A DNA stretch of 64,000 bases from Bacteroides sp. (lineage in GTDB: Bacteria > Bacteroidota > Bacteroidia > Bacteroidales > Bacteroidaceae): NCBI GenBank assembly GCA_022648295.1, contig JALCME010000008.1, positions 95,632 through 159,631 on the forward strand. The letters are read 5' to 3'. Position 1 is the stretch's first letter. Each line of letters starts with the position of its first letter. The position numbers and the translations under genes were made by a program. Positions 33,400 to 42,376 of this stretch are shown here, in pieces. The notes under the pieces are model-generated. The model saw only the letters and a list, made by a program, of their open reading frames with translations, made no database searches and was not told the DNA's origin.

Positions 33400-35568
33400 A
33401 TGAGAAAAACTCTTTTTCTATTCGTCGTATTGATTTTCACAGGTCTGAATCGGGCATTCTGCGATGAAGGAATGTGGATGCTAACCGACCTGCAAAAGCA
33501 GAATGAAGTTGCAATGACGGAGCTTGGCTTGCTAATGCCCGTCAACGAAATATACAATCCCAACGGCATATCTCTGAAAGATGCTGTTGTACACTTTGGC
33601 AGAGGCTGCACCGGTGAGGTTATTTCAGCGGAAGGTCTGGTTCTGACCAACCACCATTGCGGATATGGAGCAATCCAGCAACAAAGTAGTGTGGAGCATG
33701 ACTATCTGACCGACGGCTTCTGGGCTATGAACTATCAGGATGAACTTCCATGCAAAGGACTGACCATTACCTTTATTGATAAAATATTGGATGTGACGGA
33801 TTACGTCAACGAGCAATTAAAGAAAGACCCAGATCCTAATGGTACAAACTACCTTTCACCAAAATATTTGAGTATCGTGGCAGAGCGCTTCTCCAAAGCC
33901 GAAAACATAGCAGAGAAGAAAGGGCAAAGCATCGAGCTAAAGGCGTTTTACGGTGGAAACAGCTATTATCTGTTTGTAAAAACCACTTACAGTGACATCC
34001 GCATGGTAGGTGCTCCCCCATCCTCTATTGGAAAATTCGGAGCTGACACAGACAACTGGATGTGGCCGCGGCATACAGGCGATTTCTCTCTCTTCCGCAT
34101 TTATGCTGATAAGGACGGACAACCGGCCAAATACGCAAAAGAGAACATTCCTTTAAAGGTAAAGACACACCTCACCATTAGTCTGGCAGGATACAAAAAG
34201 GGAGATTTCACCTTTGTCATGGGATTTCCTGGACGTAACTGGCGCTATATGATCTCGGACGAAGTGGAAGAACGGATGCAAACCGTGAACTTTATGCGTC
34301 AGCATGTACGTGGAATCCGTCAGGAGGCATTAATGGCGGAGATGCAAAAAGATCCGGCTGTCCGCATTCACTATGCAAGTAAATATGCTTCATCCGCCAA
34401 TTACTGGAAAAACGCCATTGGCATGAACGAAGGGCTGGTACGTTTAAAAGTACTTGATACGAAACGGGAGCAACAGGAAAAGCTTCTGGCTTATGGACGT
34501 GAGAAAGGAGACAGCTCTTATCAAAAGGCGTTTGATGAAATACGCCGTATCGTCCGGCAACGCCGACCGGCTCTGTATCATCAGCAAGCTATTCAAGAGG
34601 CATTGGTGACGGGATTGGATTTTATGCAAATACCCAACACTACCACTATGATAACTGCCCTAAGAGGTAAGGATAAGAACAGCATTCGGATTGCAGCTGA
34701 TAGTTTAAAAGTAGCGGGCGAAAAATATTTTGCATCAGTTCCTTTCCCCGAAGTAGAGCGCATTGTTGCAAAAAAGATGTTACGTGCTTATACGCAATAC
34801 ATCCCCTACGAACAACGGGTCGGAATTTTTAAAATGATAGACAAACGTTTCAAAGGAGATAGTGATAAATTTGTAGATGCCTGCTTTGAATATTCCATAT
34901 TCGGAAGTAAAGCCAACTTTGAGAAATTTATCCGCAAGCCAAGTCTGTACAAGATGACTTACGACTGGATGGTTTTGTTTAAATATTCCATTACCGATGG
35001 CTTGCTGCAAACCGCCTTTTCCATGGCAGAAGCAAACAAAAATTATAATGCCGCACATAAGACGTGGGTAAAAGGTATCATGGATATGAAACAAGAAAAC
35101 CATGTTCCTATCTATCCAGATGCCAACTCAACACTGCGTCTCACCTACGGGCAAGTACTTCCCTACTCGCCTGCCGACGGCGTGGAATACAAATACTACA
35201 CCACGTTGGACGGTGTGATGGAGAAAGAAGACCCCAACAATTGGGAGTTTGTAGTACCTGAAAAGTTGAAGCAGCTGTACCGGAACAGGGACTTCGGACC
35301 TTATGCTGCAAGCGATGGTGAAATGCATACCTGCTTTATTGTAAGCACGGATAACACGGGGGGCAACTCCGGCAGTCCGGTTTTCAATGCCAAAGGACAG
35401 CTCATCGGTACCGGTTTCGACCGCAACTACGAGGGTCTTACGGGCGACATCGCTTTCAGACCCTCTTCCCAAAGAGCTGTTTGCGTGGATATTCGCTACA
35501 TTCTATTTATTATAGATAAATATGCGGGAGCTTCCCGAATCATAAAAGAGCTAAGCATAGAACATTGA
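33400..35568 (+). CDS. S46 dipeptidyl-peptidase, DPP11 type (Asp/Glu-specific)
   Basis: The 722-residue paralogue of the preceding peptidase has a signal peptide ending near NRAFCDEG. The catalytic motifs are LTNHHCGY and GGNSGSPV (Ser657). The specificity position 18 residues after the Ser is Arg675, equivalent to Arg673 of Porphyromonas gingivalis DPP11. That residue selects Asp or Glu at P1, so this copy should release acidic dipeptides. Together the pair covers hydrophobic and acidic P1 residues, useful to a host-associated anaerobe that takes up dipeptides. The start is 22 bp past the terminator stem, which leaves little room for a separate promoter; readthrough is likely. Confidence 0.92.
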   Translation: MRKTLFLFVVLIFTGLNRAFCDEGMWMLTDLQKQNEVAMTELGLLMPVNEIYNPNGISLKDAVVHFGRGCTGEVISAEGLVLTNHHCGYGAIQQQSSVEHDYLTDGFWAMNYQDELPCKGLTITFIDKILDVTDYVNEQLKKDPDPNGTNYLSPKYLSIVAERFSKAENIAEKKGQSIELKAFYGGNSYYLFVKTTYSDIRMVGAPPSSIGKFGADTDNWMWPRHTGDFSLFRIYADKDGQPAKYAKENIPLKVKTHLTISLAGYKKGDFTFVMGFPGRNWRYMISDEVEERMQTVNFMRQHVRGIRQEALMAEMQKDPAVRIHYASKYASSANYWKNAIGMNEGLVRLKVLDTKREQQEKLLAYGREKGDSSYQKAFDEIRRIVRQRRPALYHQQAIQEALVTGLDFMQIPNTTTMITALRGKDKNSIRIAADSLKVAGEKYFASVPFPEVERIVAKKMLRAYTQYIPYEQRVGIFKMIDKRFKGDSDKFVDACFEYSIFGSKANFEKFIRKPSLYKMTYDWMVLFKYSITDGLLQTAFSMAEANKNYNAAHKTWVKGIMDMKQENHVPIYPDANSTLRLTYGQVLPYSPADGVEYKYYTTLDGVMEKEDPNNWEFVVPEKLKQLYRNRDFGPYAASDGEMHTCFIVSTDNTGGNSGSPVFNAKGQLIGTGFDRNYEGLTGDIAFRPSSQRAVCVDIRYILFIIDKYAGASRIIKELSIEH

Positions 35569-35590
35569 ACCTATTTCTCCTTTTAATTGT

Positions 35591-35649
35591 TATGTACTAA
35601 ATTTTAATGATGATGGAATGCAGTAAGTCACATTGAAATTTAGTACATA
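35591..35649 (+). repeat. 14-bp perfect inverted repeat (19-bp stem with one wobble) in the thioredoxin leader
   Basis: TATGTACTAAATTT (35591-35604) pairs with AAATTTAGTACATA (35636-35649). A G-U wobble and four more pairs extend the stem inward to 35609/35631, leaving a 21-nt loop. It ends 30 bp before the ATG at 35680 and has no U-tract. It could be an operator or an RNA hairpin; it may also end the S46 transcript. Confidence 0.7.
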
Positions 35650-35679
35650 TTTAAGTTAATAATAGAAAGGAAAAATAGT

Positions 35680-35979
35680 ATGGAAAAGTTTAATGATTTA
35701 ATACAATCAGAGAAACCGGTTTTAGTGGACTTCTTTGCTACATGGTGTGGACCGTGTAAAGCTATGCACCCTGTATTGGAACAAGTTAAATCAGAAATCG
35801 GAGACAAAGCACGCATTGTACAGATAGACGTAGATCAACATGAAGATTTAGCAGAGAACTATCGGATACAAGCTGTTCCGACTTTCATTATATTCAAGAA
35901 AGGCGAAGCACTCTGGAGACATTCTGGGGTTATAAGCGGGAATGATTTAAAGGCTGTTATTGAACAAGAATCTGTTTAA
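35680..35979 (+). CDS. trxA: Thioredoxin
   Basis: This is a small cytoplasmic thiol-disulfide reductase of 99 residues. The active site is WCGPCK (Trp22, Cys23, Cys26), preceded by LVDFFAT. The cis-proline loop is AVPTFIIF, and the end (SGVISGNDLKAVIE) matches thioredoxin helix 4. There is no signal peptide. It is preceded by the palindromic leader at 35591-35649 and is the last gene before a long gene-poor region. Confidence 0.93.
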   Translation: MEKFNDLIQSEKPVLVDFFATWCGPCKAMHPVLEQVKSEIGDKARIVQIDVDQHEDLAENYRIQAVPTFIIFKKGEALWRHSGVISGNDLKAVIEQESV

Positions 35980-36022
35980 ACCTGAGCTCAGGCTCATCTC
36001 TCTACCCAGAGTTTTTCACTAC

Positions 36023-36114
36023 TTTGCTTGCACACTTGCACTTTCTATTGTATTCCATTGATATTCAACAGGAAACCGAGTGGTGGCAGTAAAAAATGCA
36101 GGCGTGCAAGCAAA
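36023..36114. repeat. Long imperfect inverted repeat
   Basis: TTTGCTTGCAC (36023-36033) pairs perfectly with GTGCAAGCAAA (36104-36114). After one mismatch six more bases pair (with one G-U), giving about 18 bp in all and a spacer of 56 bp. Confidence 0.65.
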
Positions 36115-36245
36115 TTTACCTACACTTTTATATTTATAGTAGAATCGAAGATAACTTATTGTTAGGTCTTCCTTACGTCAACACCTCATTCGTCTTGCAT
36201 TTAAAGCAGGTCTTCCTTTAGTTTTTGCCCTATTTATCTTTATTA

Positions 36246-36316
36246 CCCACATCCGTGGGACTGCTTTCCCACAACTGTGAAGAATATGCTTCACAGCCGT
36301 GAAGAAGCTTCTCCAC
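36246..36316. repeat. Tandem short hairpins built from CCACA/TGTGG-like words
   Basis: CCCAC-atcc-GTGGG (36246-36259) is followed by CTGTGAAG-6 nt-CTTCACAG (36275-36296), then CCGTGAAGAAGCTTCTCCAC. The same words recur with small changes, so the block looks like a short-period repeat rather than a single terminator. Confidence 0.55.
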
Positions 36317-36910
36317 AACCATGGACATCAAACAAATCCTAAGGCAAACAGGGCAGACGCATTATAGTTTTTACTACATTGCATATATCTTTCTCCTTGT
36401 ATATATGGTATATACAGGTGATATCTCATTATATATGTCTGATCAATTTATTATATTTGCAATGTAAAACTAAACATCCTTTGACATGAAAATAGGTATT
36501 ATTGACATTGTTTTATAGAGAACAACCTCCATTGACAACTTGATGTCACTTTTCATGAGAATCAAAGCAAGAAAGTCAGGAATGCCGTAAGAAACTTTTC
36601 AGCACTCACTTAAATGCTGTTGGCTACTCTTAAAAACAACAAGATAACTAAGAGAAGTATGAATCTTAGAAGATTAAAAGCTGGATGAGATAACAACTAT
36701 TTATCTAACTTGCGGCAAAGCGGCACTTTTAACACGCCTGCCCTACCTATCAAAACATGACGAAAAACCTAGAAAACAGCTAAAAGAGCAAAGCCTCATC
36801 CCCATGCTAATAATAACACCTGCTTCCATCTTTCTGCTATCATAAAAATTATAATTTGAAAAAAATGCAATTTATTTATTTAAAATATGTTCATTTTGCT
36901 TTTAGAATTA

Positions 36911-36918
36911 TAAATTTG
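36911..36918 (+). promoter_or_regulatory. -7 box of the PUL sigma factor gene
   Basis: TAAATTTG matches TAnnTTTG, 25 bp before the ATG at 36943. It shows that the longer in-frame start at 36856 is not used. Confidence 0.5.
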
Positions 36919-36942
36919 CAATTTTATAATCACCCAAATAGA

Positions 36943-37527
36943 ATGGTAAAGGACGAAGAGGCACAAATAATAACCGACTTTTTGAACGGAGACAAAGATG
37001 CATATGTCTTGATGTACAAGACCTATGTAAAAGAACTATATAACTACGGAAAAGCCTTTACCTCTGATACTGAAATGGTAAAAGATGCCATTCAAGACAT
37101 CTTCTGCAAAATTCTATGCAAGAGATCATTACTAAGCAACATACATAATCTGAAGTGTTTTCTATTCATCTCTTTAAAGAACAGGCTGATTGATATGAAT
37201 AGAAAAGTATTGACCTTTAATGAAAATGAATATCCTATAACCAACTTCACGGTAACGAATATAACAATATTGGATGACCTCATAGAAGAAGAGAATCGAC
37301 AGGAAATCAGTCAAAAGATTAAGTCTTTATTAGAACAGTTGACTGACCATCAACGCGAAGCTGTCTGTTTACGCTATATATATGATATGGAATATAAAGA
37401 TATTGCTCAAATTCTCAAAATGGAAAATGAGAAATCTGCCAGAAATCTGGTTTCAAGAGCAATACAAAAGCTAAAATCAGAAAATGTATACATTCTATTC
37501 TTATTTTCTCTTATTAAGCTAAACTAA
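36943..37527 (+). CDS. ECF sigma factor of the PUL
   Basis: The 194-residue sigma factor has region 2 (DAYVLMYKTYVKELYNYG; VKDAIQDIFCKI) and region 4 (LTDHQREAVCLRYIYDMEYKDIAQIL, then ARNLVSRAIQKLK). It belongs to the sigma-70 family Bacteroides group that pairs with FecR anti-sigma proteins. The ATG at 36943 (MVKDEEAQ) is chosen because the -7 box lies just before it. The FecR gene follows after 167 bp, then STN-SusC. The likely job is ligand-dependent activation of the GH89 locus by cell-surface signalling. Confidence 0.92.
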   Translation: MVKDEEAQIITDFLNGDKDAYVLMYKTYVKELYNYGKAFTSDTEMVKDAIQDIFCKILCKRSLLSNIHNLKCFLFISLKNRLIDMNRKVLTFNENEYPITNFTVTNITILDDLIEEENRQEISQKIKSLLEQLTDHQREAVCLRYIYDMEYKDIAQILKMENEKSARNLVSRAIQKLKSENVYILFLFSLIKLN

Positions 37528-37694
37528 TATATATAATATTGAAAAGAATATTATAGACAATTAGCAACATCATCTGACGCGATTCGTATTTTACATTCTC
37601 TAAATCAAAAAACATCTTCCAACTTTTTTCTAAAAATTGATGGCATTTTTTTTAGTCTATCGTCCTTTCATAGAACAATAGAAGAGTATATGTT

Positions 37695-38897
37695 ATGAAA
37701 ATAGAAGAAAAATACCATAATTATTCAGCGGCAGACTTACTGAAGGATAATAGATTCCTTTGTTGGTTACTAAATCCCAATGAGGAATCCAATAACTTTT
37801 GGGACAAGCAACAAAAAAAGGATCCTGATCTTAAACGAAATATAGAAGCTGCCATACAAATATTTCACTCCATAAGAATAAATCAGCCAGAGTTGTCAGA
37901 TGAAGAAGAAACAAAAATATTTTCAACGATATATCTTAACTATAAAAGAAACAGGATCAAAAAGAGAATCTATCTTTATACAACAGCAGCTGCATGCATT
38001 TTAGTAGCTATAGCTGTCTCATTTTGGTTTACCCAACTCTATAATGAGCATTGCCCCTTATCAGAAAAGACAGCTTACATTCCAACAACACCTTCATCCG
38101 TAGACTTTAATAAACTAAAGAATGTTGAAATTGCTTTTAATGATAAAGAAAAAATCACAATTGAAGATGATGCCGCCATCTCACTTAACAGCGATAAAAC
38201 ATTACAAATAGAAGGAGATGGAAAAGAATATCAATTAAAGCTTAATAGTTATTCAAATTACACAAAGCTCTTAGTCCCTTATGGCAGGCGTTCTTTCCTA
38301 TCCTTACCCGACGGGACAAAATTATGGATCAATTCAGGAACGGAGGTTCGCTTCCCTAATTCCATGGATAGTAAAAAAAGGAATATATTTATAGACGGAG
38401 AAATTTATATTGAAGTAGCCCACAATTCAAAACGCCCTTTTTATGTTCATACTTCGGATATGAACATTAGAGTATATGGAACAAAGTTCAACGTAACCTC
38501 CTACCATAACGACATTACAAAAAGCGTTGCCCTTATTGAAGGTAGTATCTCTGTTTACTCTAACAAAATGAGTAAAAACACTGTAATGTTGACACCAAAT
38601 CAGGAATATGCCCAGTCCAGTAACGGCTTTTCCGTCCAAAAAGTGAATGCAGCAAACTTTATGAGTTGGAAAGATGGATTATGGATATTCACTAATGAAG
38701 AGTTAAGTAGCCTGGCACTCCGCCTAACACGTTATTATGGGCAAACGATTGAGTGCGCACCAGATATTTCCCAAAAATCATGTACAGGAAAGCTAGTGCT
38801 TTTCAAGGACATCCATACTACTATGGAAACAATATCTGATATACTTTCCGTAAGATGTTTATCGATAAACAATATAATCTATATTAAAAGTAAATAA
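37695..38897 (+). CDS. FecR-type anti-sigma factor
   Basis: The 400-residue inner-membrane protein has a cytoplasmic N-terminus of about 95 residues that would hold the sigma factor, then one transmembrane helix (about 97-117). The periplasmic FecR domain follows (SFLSLPDGTKLWINSGTEVRFP; GEIYIEVAHNSKRPFYVHT; VYGTKFNVTSY). A C-terminal domain ends like the STN-type DUF4974 fold (LSSLALRLTRYYG to INNIIYIKSK). The DUF4974/STN-like end would contact the SusC signalling domain. It forms the middle link between the sigma factor upstream and SusC 99 bp downstream. Confidence 0.93.
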   Translation: MKIEEKYHNYSAADLLKDNRFLCWLLNPNEESNNFWDKQQKKDPDLKRNIEAAIQIFHSIRINQPELSDEEETKIFSTIYLNYKRNRIKKRIYLYTTAAACILVAIAVSFWFTQLYNEHCPLSEKTAYIPTTPSSVDFNKLKNVEIAFNDKEKITIEDDAAISLNSDKTLQIEGDGKEYQLKLNSYSNYTKLLVPYGRRSFLSLPDGTKLWINSGTEVRFPNSMDSKKRNIFIDGEIYIEVAHNSKRPFYVHTSDMNIRVYGTKFNVTSYHNDITKSVALIEGSISVYSNKMSKNTVMLTPNQEYAQSSNGFSVQKVNAANFMSWKDGLWIFTNEELSSLALRLTRYYGQTIECAPDISQKSCTGKLVLFKDIHTTMETISDILSVRCLSINNIIYIKSK

Positions 38898-38996
38898 AAT
38901 GATAAGCCTATGAAAAAAAAAGGAATATAAGACAAAAGGATGGTATAAATCTCTAACAGTAAATCTAATTTTATATACAAAAAATAACCTAATGAA

Positions 38997-41900
38997 ATGA
39001 GACTAGAATTCATTTTACGAAAAAGCAGAAAGCCGCTTGGCATAGGGACATTAGTGTTCTTATTGTTGACAATGCTTACATCGCCGATAATAGGCAGTGA
39101 GCAAATGCCCTTGTTATCAATTCATATGAACGGAAGCATTAAAGATGCACTTTATATTATTGAAAAGGAAAGTAATTTTGTATTTATCTACTCAGATGAT
39201 ATTTCAAAAGATCTGAATGAAAAAATTGCGCTAAAGATTAAGAAAGAAAGGCTTGATAAAATTTTAGATCAAATTCTTACTCCCAAAAAGTTGTTATATC
39301 GAATTCATGAAAGACAAATATCAATATTAAAATCTGCAGCTGTCCAGCAACAAGATAAATCCGGCACTCTTAAAGTCACAGGACGCGTTGTTGATGAAAA
39401 AGGAGAGCCGTTAATAGGGGTAAGTATTCAGGAAGTAGGCACATACAATGGAGTTACCACCGATGTCAATGGCTTTTACACGTTATATAACGTAACAGGT
39501 GCTGAATCCACGCTAAAGTTTACTTATATCGGTTATGTACCTCAGAATATTAAAGTTGGAAGCCAGCGTCAAATTAATATCACGTTACAACCTGACACCA
39601 AGAATTTGGAAGAAGTTGTTGTTGTAGGTTATGGCACACAGAAAAGAGCCAGCGTTGTAGGTGCAATCACGACCATAAAGCCTGCAACGCTGCAAATGGA
39701 CCAAACACGTTCACTAACTAATGCTTTGGCCGGTTCTGTTTCAGGCATCATTGCCGTTCAAAGGAGCGGTGAACCGGGAAGTGACGCCTCCGACTTTTGG
39801 ATTCGAGGCATATCTACATTTTCCAGCGTAGCATCAAACCCACTAGTCTTGGTAGATGGAATAGAAAGGGATATTGATAATATATCACCTGAAGAAATTG
39901 AATCATTCTCCGTATTAAAAGATGCTACGGCAACTGCCGTTTATGGAGTGAAAGGTGCCAATGGCGTAATTTTAATCCAAACGAAACATGGTAAAATAGG
40001 AAAGCCCCGTATAGCAATCAAAGCGGATTATGGCATATCAACACCTACCAAATTACCCAAATTTATTGATGGGGCTACTTATATGGAGGTAATGAATATA
40101 GCAAGTCAACTTACTTCCGGAAAGGATATGTATACACAAGATGCCATTAATGCAACAAGAAATAGAGCAGATCTTGATTTGTATCCTAATGTAAATTGGC
40201 TGAATTCAGTAACCAAAGACTATGTTCCCAATGGACGCATATCTTTGGATATCAATGGTGGTAGCGAGCGCTTACGTTACAGTATGGTGGCTTCTTATTT
40301 TGGAGAAAAGGGCATTACGGTAACAGATCCAAGTGTAGACTACGACGCTTCCAATAAGCTTTCACGATACAATATCAGGACAAATTTAGATATGAACTTA
40401 ACACCTTCTACTTTAATCAATGTCAGTGTTGGTGGTTATATCACAAATAAAAGAGAACCGGGATGGACACCTACTGATATTCTTTATTTAGCATTTAAGA
40501 ACACCCCCATCTGCTATCCCAAAATATATTCTAACGGACAGATACCAACATATACATCTCAAACCAATCCTTGGGCAGCAGCAACACATACCGGATTTGT
40601 CACAACGAACTCAAGCAGCATTCAATCCGAATTTGTCCTAACCCAAGACATCGGCAAATTATGGAAGCCGTTGGACGGATTGAAAGCAAAAGGGACATTC
40701 TCGTTCGACTCCTACGCATGGGACTCTTTCATAAGGAAGAAAGTCCAAACGACTTATATGGCAACGGGAAGAGATGAAGAAGGTAACCTGATTACTACCA
40801 TGACCAACCAAGGAAACAACTTTCTAGGGTATAGTAAGTCCAATGGCGGTAATCGTTCCCTTTATTTCGAAGGTCAGTTGAATTATAGTAAACTAATTGC
40901 AGAAAATCATCAGATTGATGCTCTGTTACTCTATAATATGCGCGACTACGTAAATGCCGATGCCACTACTTCTATATATTCACTTCCATATCGCAGCCAA
41001 GGTCTGGCCGGACGTATTTCTTATGGCCTCAAAGGAACTTATTTCTTAGAAGCCAACTTTGGATATAATGGATCAGAGAACTTTGCTCCCGGAAAGAAAT
41101 GGGGATTTTTCCCTTCCGTTGCAGCAGGATGGTTAATATCAAACGAATCATTCATGAAGAAGCTTTCATCTACTATCTCAAAGTTAAAACTCCGTGCTTC
41201 CTACGGTTTAGTCGGCAACGATCAGCTGGCAGGACGCCGGTTTGCATTCCTGTCAACAATATCAAGTATTGACGGATATTCATTTGGTGCTAGTGGAGAT
41301 AATGCCTATAACGGGTATACTGAAGGGGAATTCGGAGTTAATAATTTGACTTGGGAAACCGTAAAGAAATTTGATTTAGGTTTGGAAATAGGATTATGGG
41401 ATTGCCTGAATATTCAAGCCGATTATTTTCACGAGAAGCATGAGAAAATTTTTATGCAACGTAAAACAATACCGGAGACTGCAGGATTCACCTCAGCCCC
41501 ATGGGCCAATTACGGCGTTGTAACCAACCAAGGATGTGAATTCAGCTTAGAAATGAACAAAGAGTTCAATAAGAATCTCTTCTTGTCTGTTCGGGGAAGT
41601 TTCACTTATGCTCACAATAAAATAATAGAATATGATGAACCGGAAGCATTGAAAGAAACGACACGCTCCCATACAGGCAATTCAATAGGCACTTATTATG
41701 GTCTGGAAGCGGTCGGTGTTTTTCAAGAAGAAGACTTCTTAGCCGATGGATCACTAAAGAGCAGCATACCACGACATACTTTTGGTGCGGTACACCCCGG
41801 TGATATTCGCTATGCAGACACAAATCATGACGGGAAAGTTGATGCCAATGATTATAAACCAATAGGAAAACCTTATAACCCGGAAATCGTATATGGATTG

Positions 41901-42368
41901 GGATTTAGCATACGCTACAAGAATATTGATTTTAGCACATTCTTCCAAGGAGATGCCCATTGTTCGACTATGCTTTCCGGCGACTTATTAATACCCGGCA
42001 GTGGTGGCGGTGGTTTAGGAAATATTTACACCAATTGGGATGACCGGTGGAATCCGGCCAATCCATATAGGAAAGATGTATTCTGGCCTCGCTTTTCAAC
42101 AACCAAGAGCATCAACAACAATCTACCGTCTACATGGTGGTTAAAAGATGCTTCATATATTCGTTTAAAGAATCTGGAAATAGGCTATACGCTACCAAAA
42201 AATTGGCAAAAAACTACTCGAATGCGTGGAGCACGTGTGTTTTTCAGAGGTTCAAACCTTTGGACATGGAGTGCTTTCAATATGTGGGACCCTGAAGTCG
42301 GTTCAAGTGATGGTCTAAAATATCCCCCAATGAAAGTATATTCTCTAGGCTTTCAAGTTACATTTTAA
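38997..42368 (+). CDS. SusC/RagA-type TonB-dependent receptor with STN signalling domain
   Basis: The product has 1123 residues. After a signal peptide (cleaved near IIGSE) comes an STN domain (about 40-105, IKDALYIIEKESNFVFIYSDD). A carboxypeptidase-regulatory-like domain (VTGRVVDEKGEPLIGVSIQE) precedes the TonB box region LEEVVVVGYGTQKRASVVGA and a plug. The barrel ends in YSLGFQVTF. The STN domain links it to FecR signalling, so import and sensing go together. It forms the outer-membrane transporter with the SusD downstream (8 bp gap). The glycan is inferred from the GH89 in the same operon. Confidence 0.95.
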   Translation: MRLEFILRKSRKPLGIGTLVFLLLTMLTSPIIGSEQMPLLSIHMNGSIKDALYIIEKESNFVFIYSDDISKDLNEKIALKIKKERLDKILDQILTPKKLLYRIHERQISILKSAAVQQQDKSGTLKVTGRVVDEKGEPLIGVSIQEVGTYNGVTTDVNGFYTLYNVTGAESTLKFTYIGYVPQNIKVGSQRQINITLQPDTKNLEEVVVVGYGTQKRASVVGAITTIKPATLQMDQTRSLTNALAGSVSGIIAVQRSGEPGSDASDFWIRGISTFSSVASNPLVLVDGIERDIDNISPEEIESFSVLKDATATAVYGVKGANGVILIQTKHGKIGKPRIAIKADYGISTPTKLPKFIDGATYMEVMNIASQLTSGKDMYTQDAINATRNRADLDLYPNVNWLNSVTKDYVPNGRISLDINGGSERLRYSMVASYFGEKGITVTDPSVDYDASNKLSRYNIRTNLDMNLTPSTLINVSVGGYITNKREPGWTPTDILYLAFKNTPICYPKIYSNGQIPTYTSQTNPWAAATHTGFVTTNSSSIQSEFVLTQDIGKLWKPLDGLKAKGTFSFDSYAWDSFIRKKVQTTYMATGRDEEGNLITTMTNQGNNFLGYSKSNGGNRSLYFEGQLNYSKLIAENHQIDALLLYNMRDYVNADATTSIYSLPYRSQGLAGRISYGLKGTYFLEANFGYNGSENFAPGKKWGFFPSVAAGWLISNESFMKKLSSTISKLKLRASYGLVGNDQLAGRRFAFLSTISSIDGYSFGASGDNAYNGYTEGEFGVNNLTWETVKKFDLGLEIGLWDCLNIQADYFHEKHEKIFMQRKTIPETAGFTSAPWANYGVVTNQGCEFSLEMNKEFNKNLFLSVRGSFTYAHNKIIEYDEPEALKETTRSHTGNSIGTYYGLEAVGVFQEEDFLADGSLKSSIPRHTFGAVHPGDIRYADTNHDGKVDANDYKPIGKPYNPEIVYGLGFSIRYKNIDFSTFFQGDAHCSTMLSGDLLIPGSGGGGLGNIYTNWDDRWNPANPYRKDVFWPRFSTTKSINNNLPSTWWLKDASYIRLKNLEIGYTLPKNWQKTTRMRGARVFFRGSNLWTWSAFNMWDPEVGSSDGLKYPPMKVYSLGFQVTF

Positions 42369-42376
42369 AAAGATTT

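Larger units (their letters stand above)
35980..36942. other. Gene-poor region of about 0.96 kb between trxA and the PUL
   Basis: No convincing gene is seen. It starts with a 12-bp palindrome (CCTGAGCTCAGG, 35981-35992), continues with the 18-bp inverted repeat and the tandem hairpins listed separately, and has a TATATTTG box at 36452-36459. That box precedes a 10-codon frame, MKIGIIDIVL then TAG (36485-36517). In the same frame after the TAG one can read RTTSIDNLMSLFMRIKARK before another stop, which suggests either a leader peptide or the remains of a gene. The last 300 bp show only broken short frames. Confidence 0.5.

Noticed and set aside
36240..36330. A CRISPR-like array
   Set aside because: The repeated words are under 12 bp, not evenly spaced, and form hairpins with each other; no cas genes are present.
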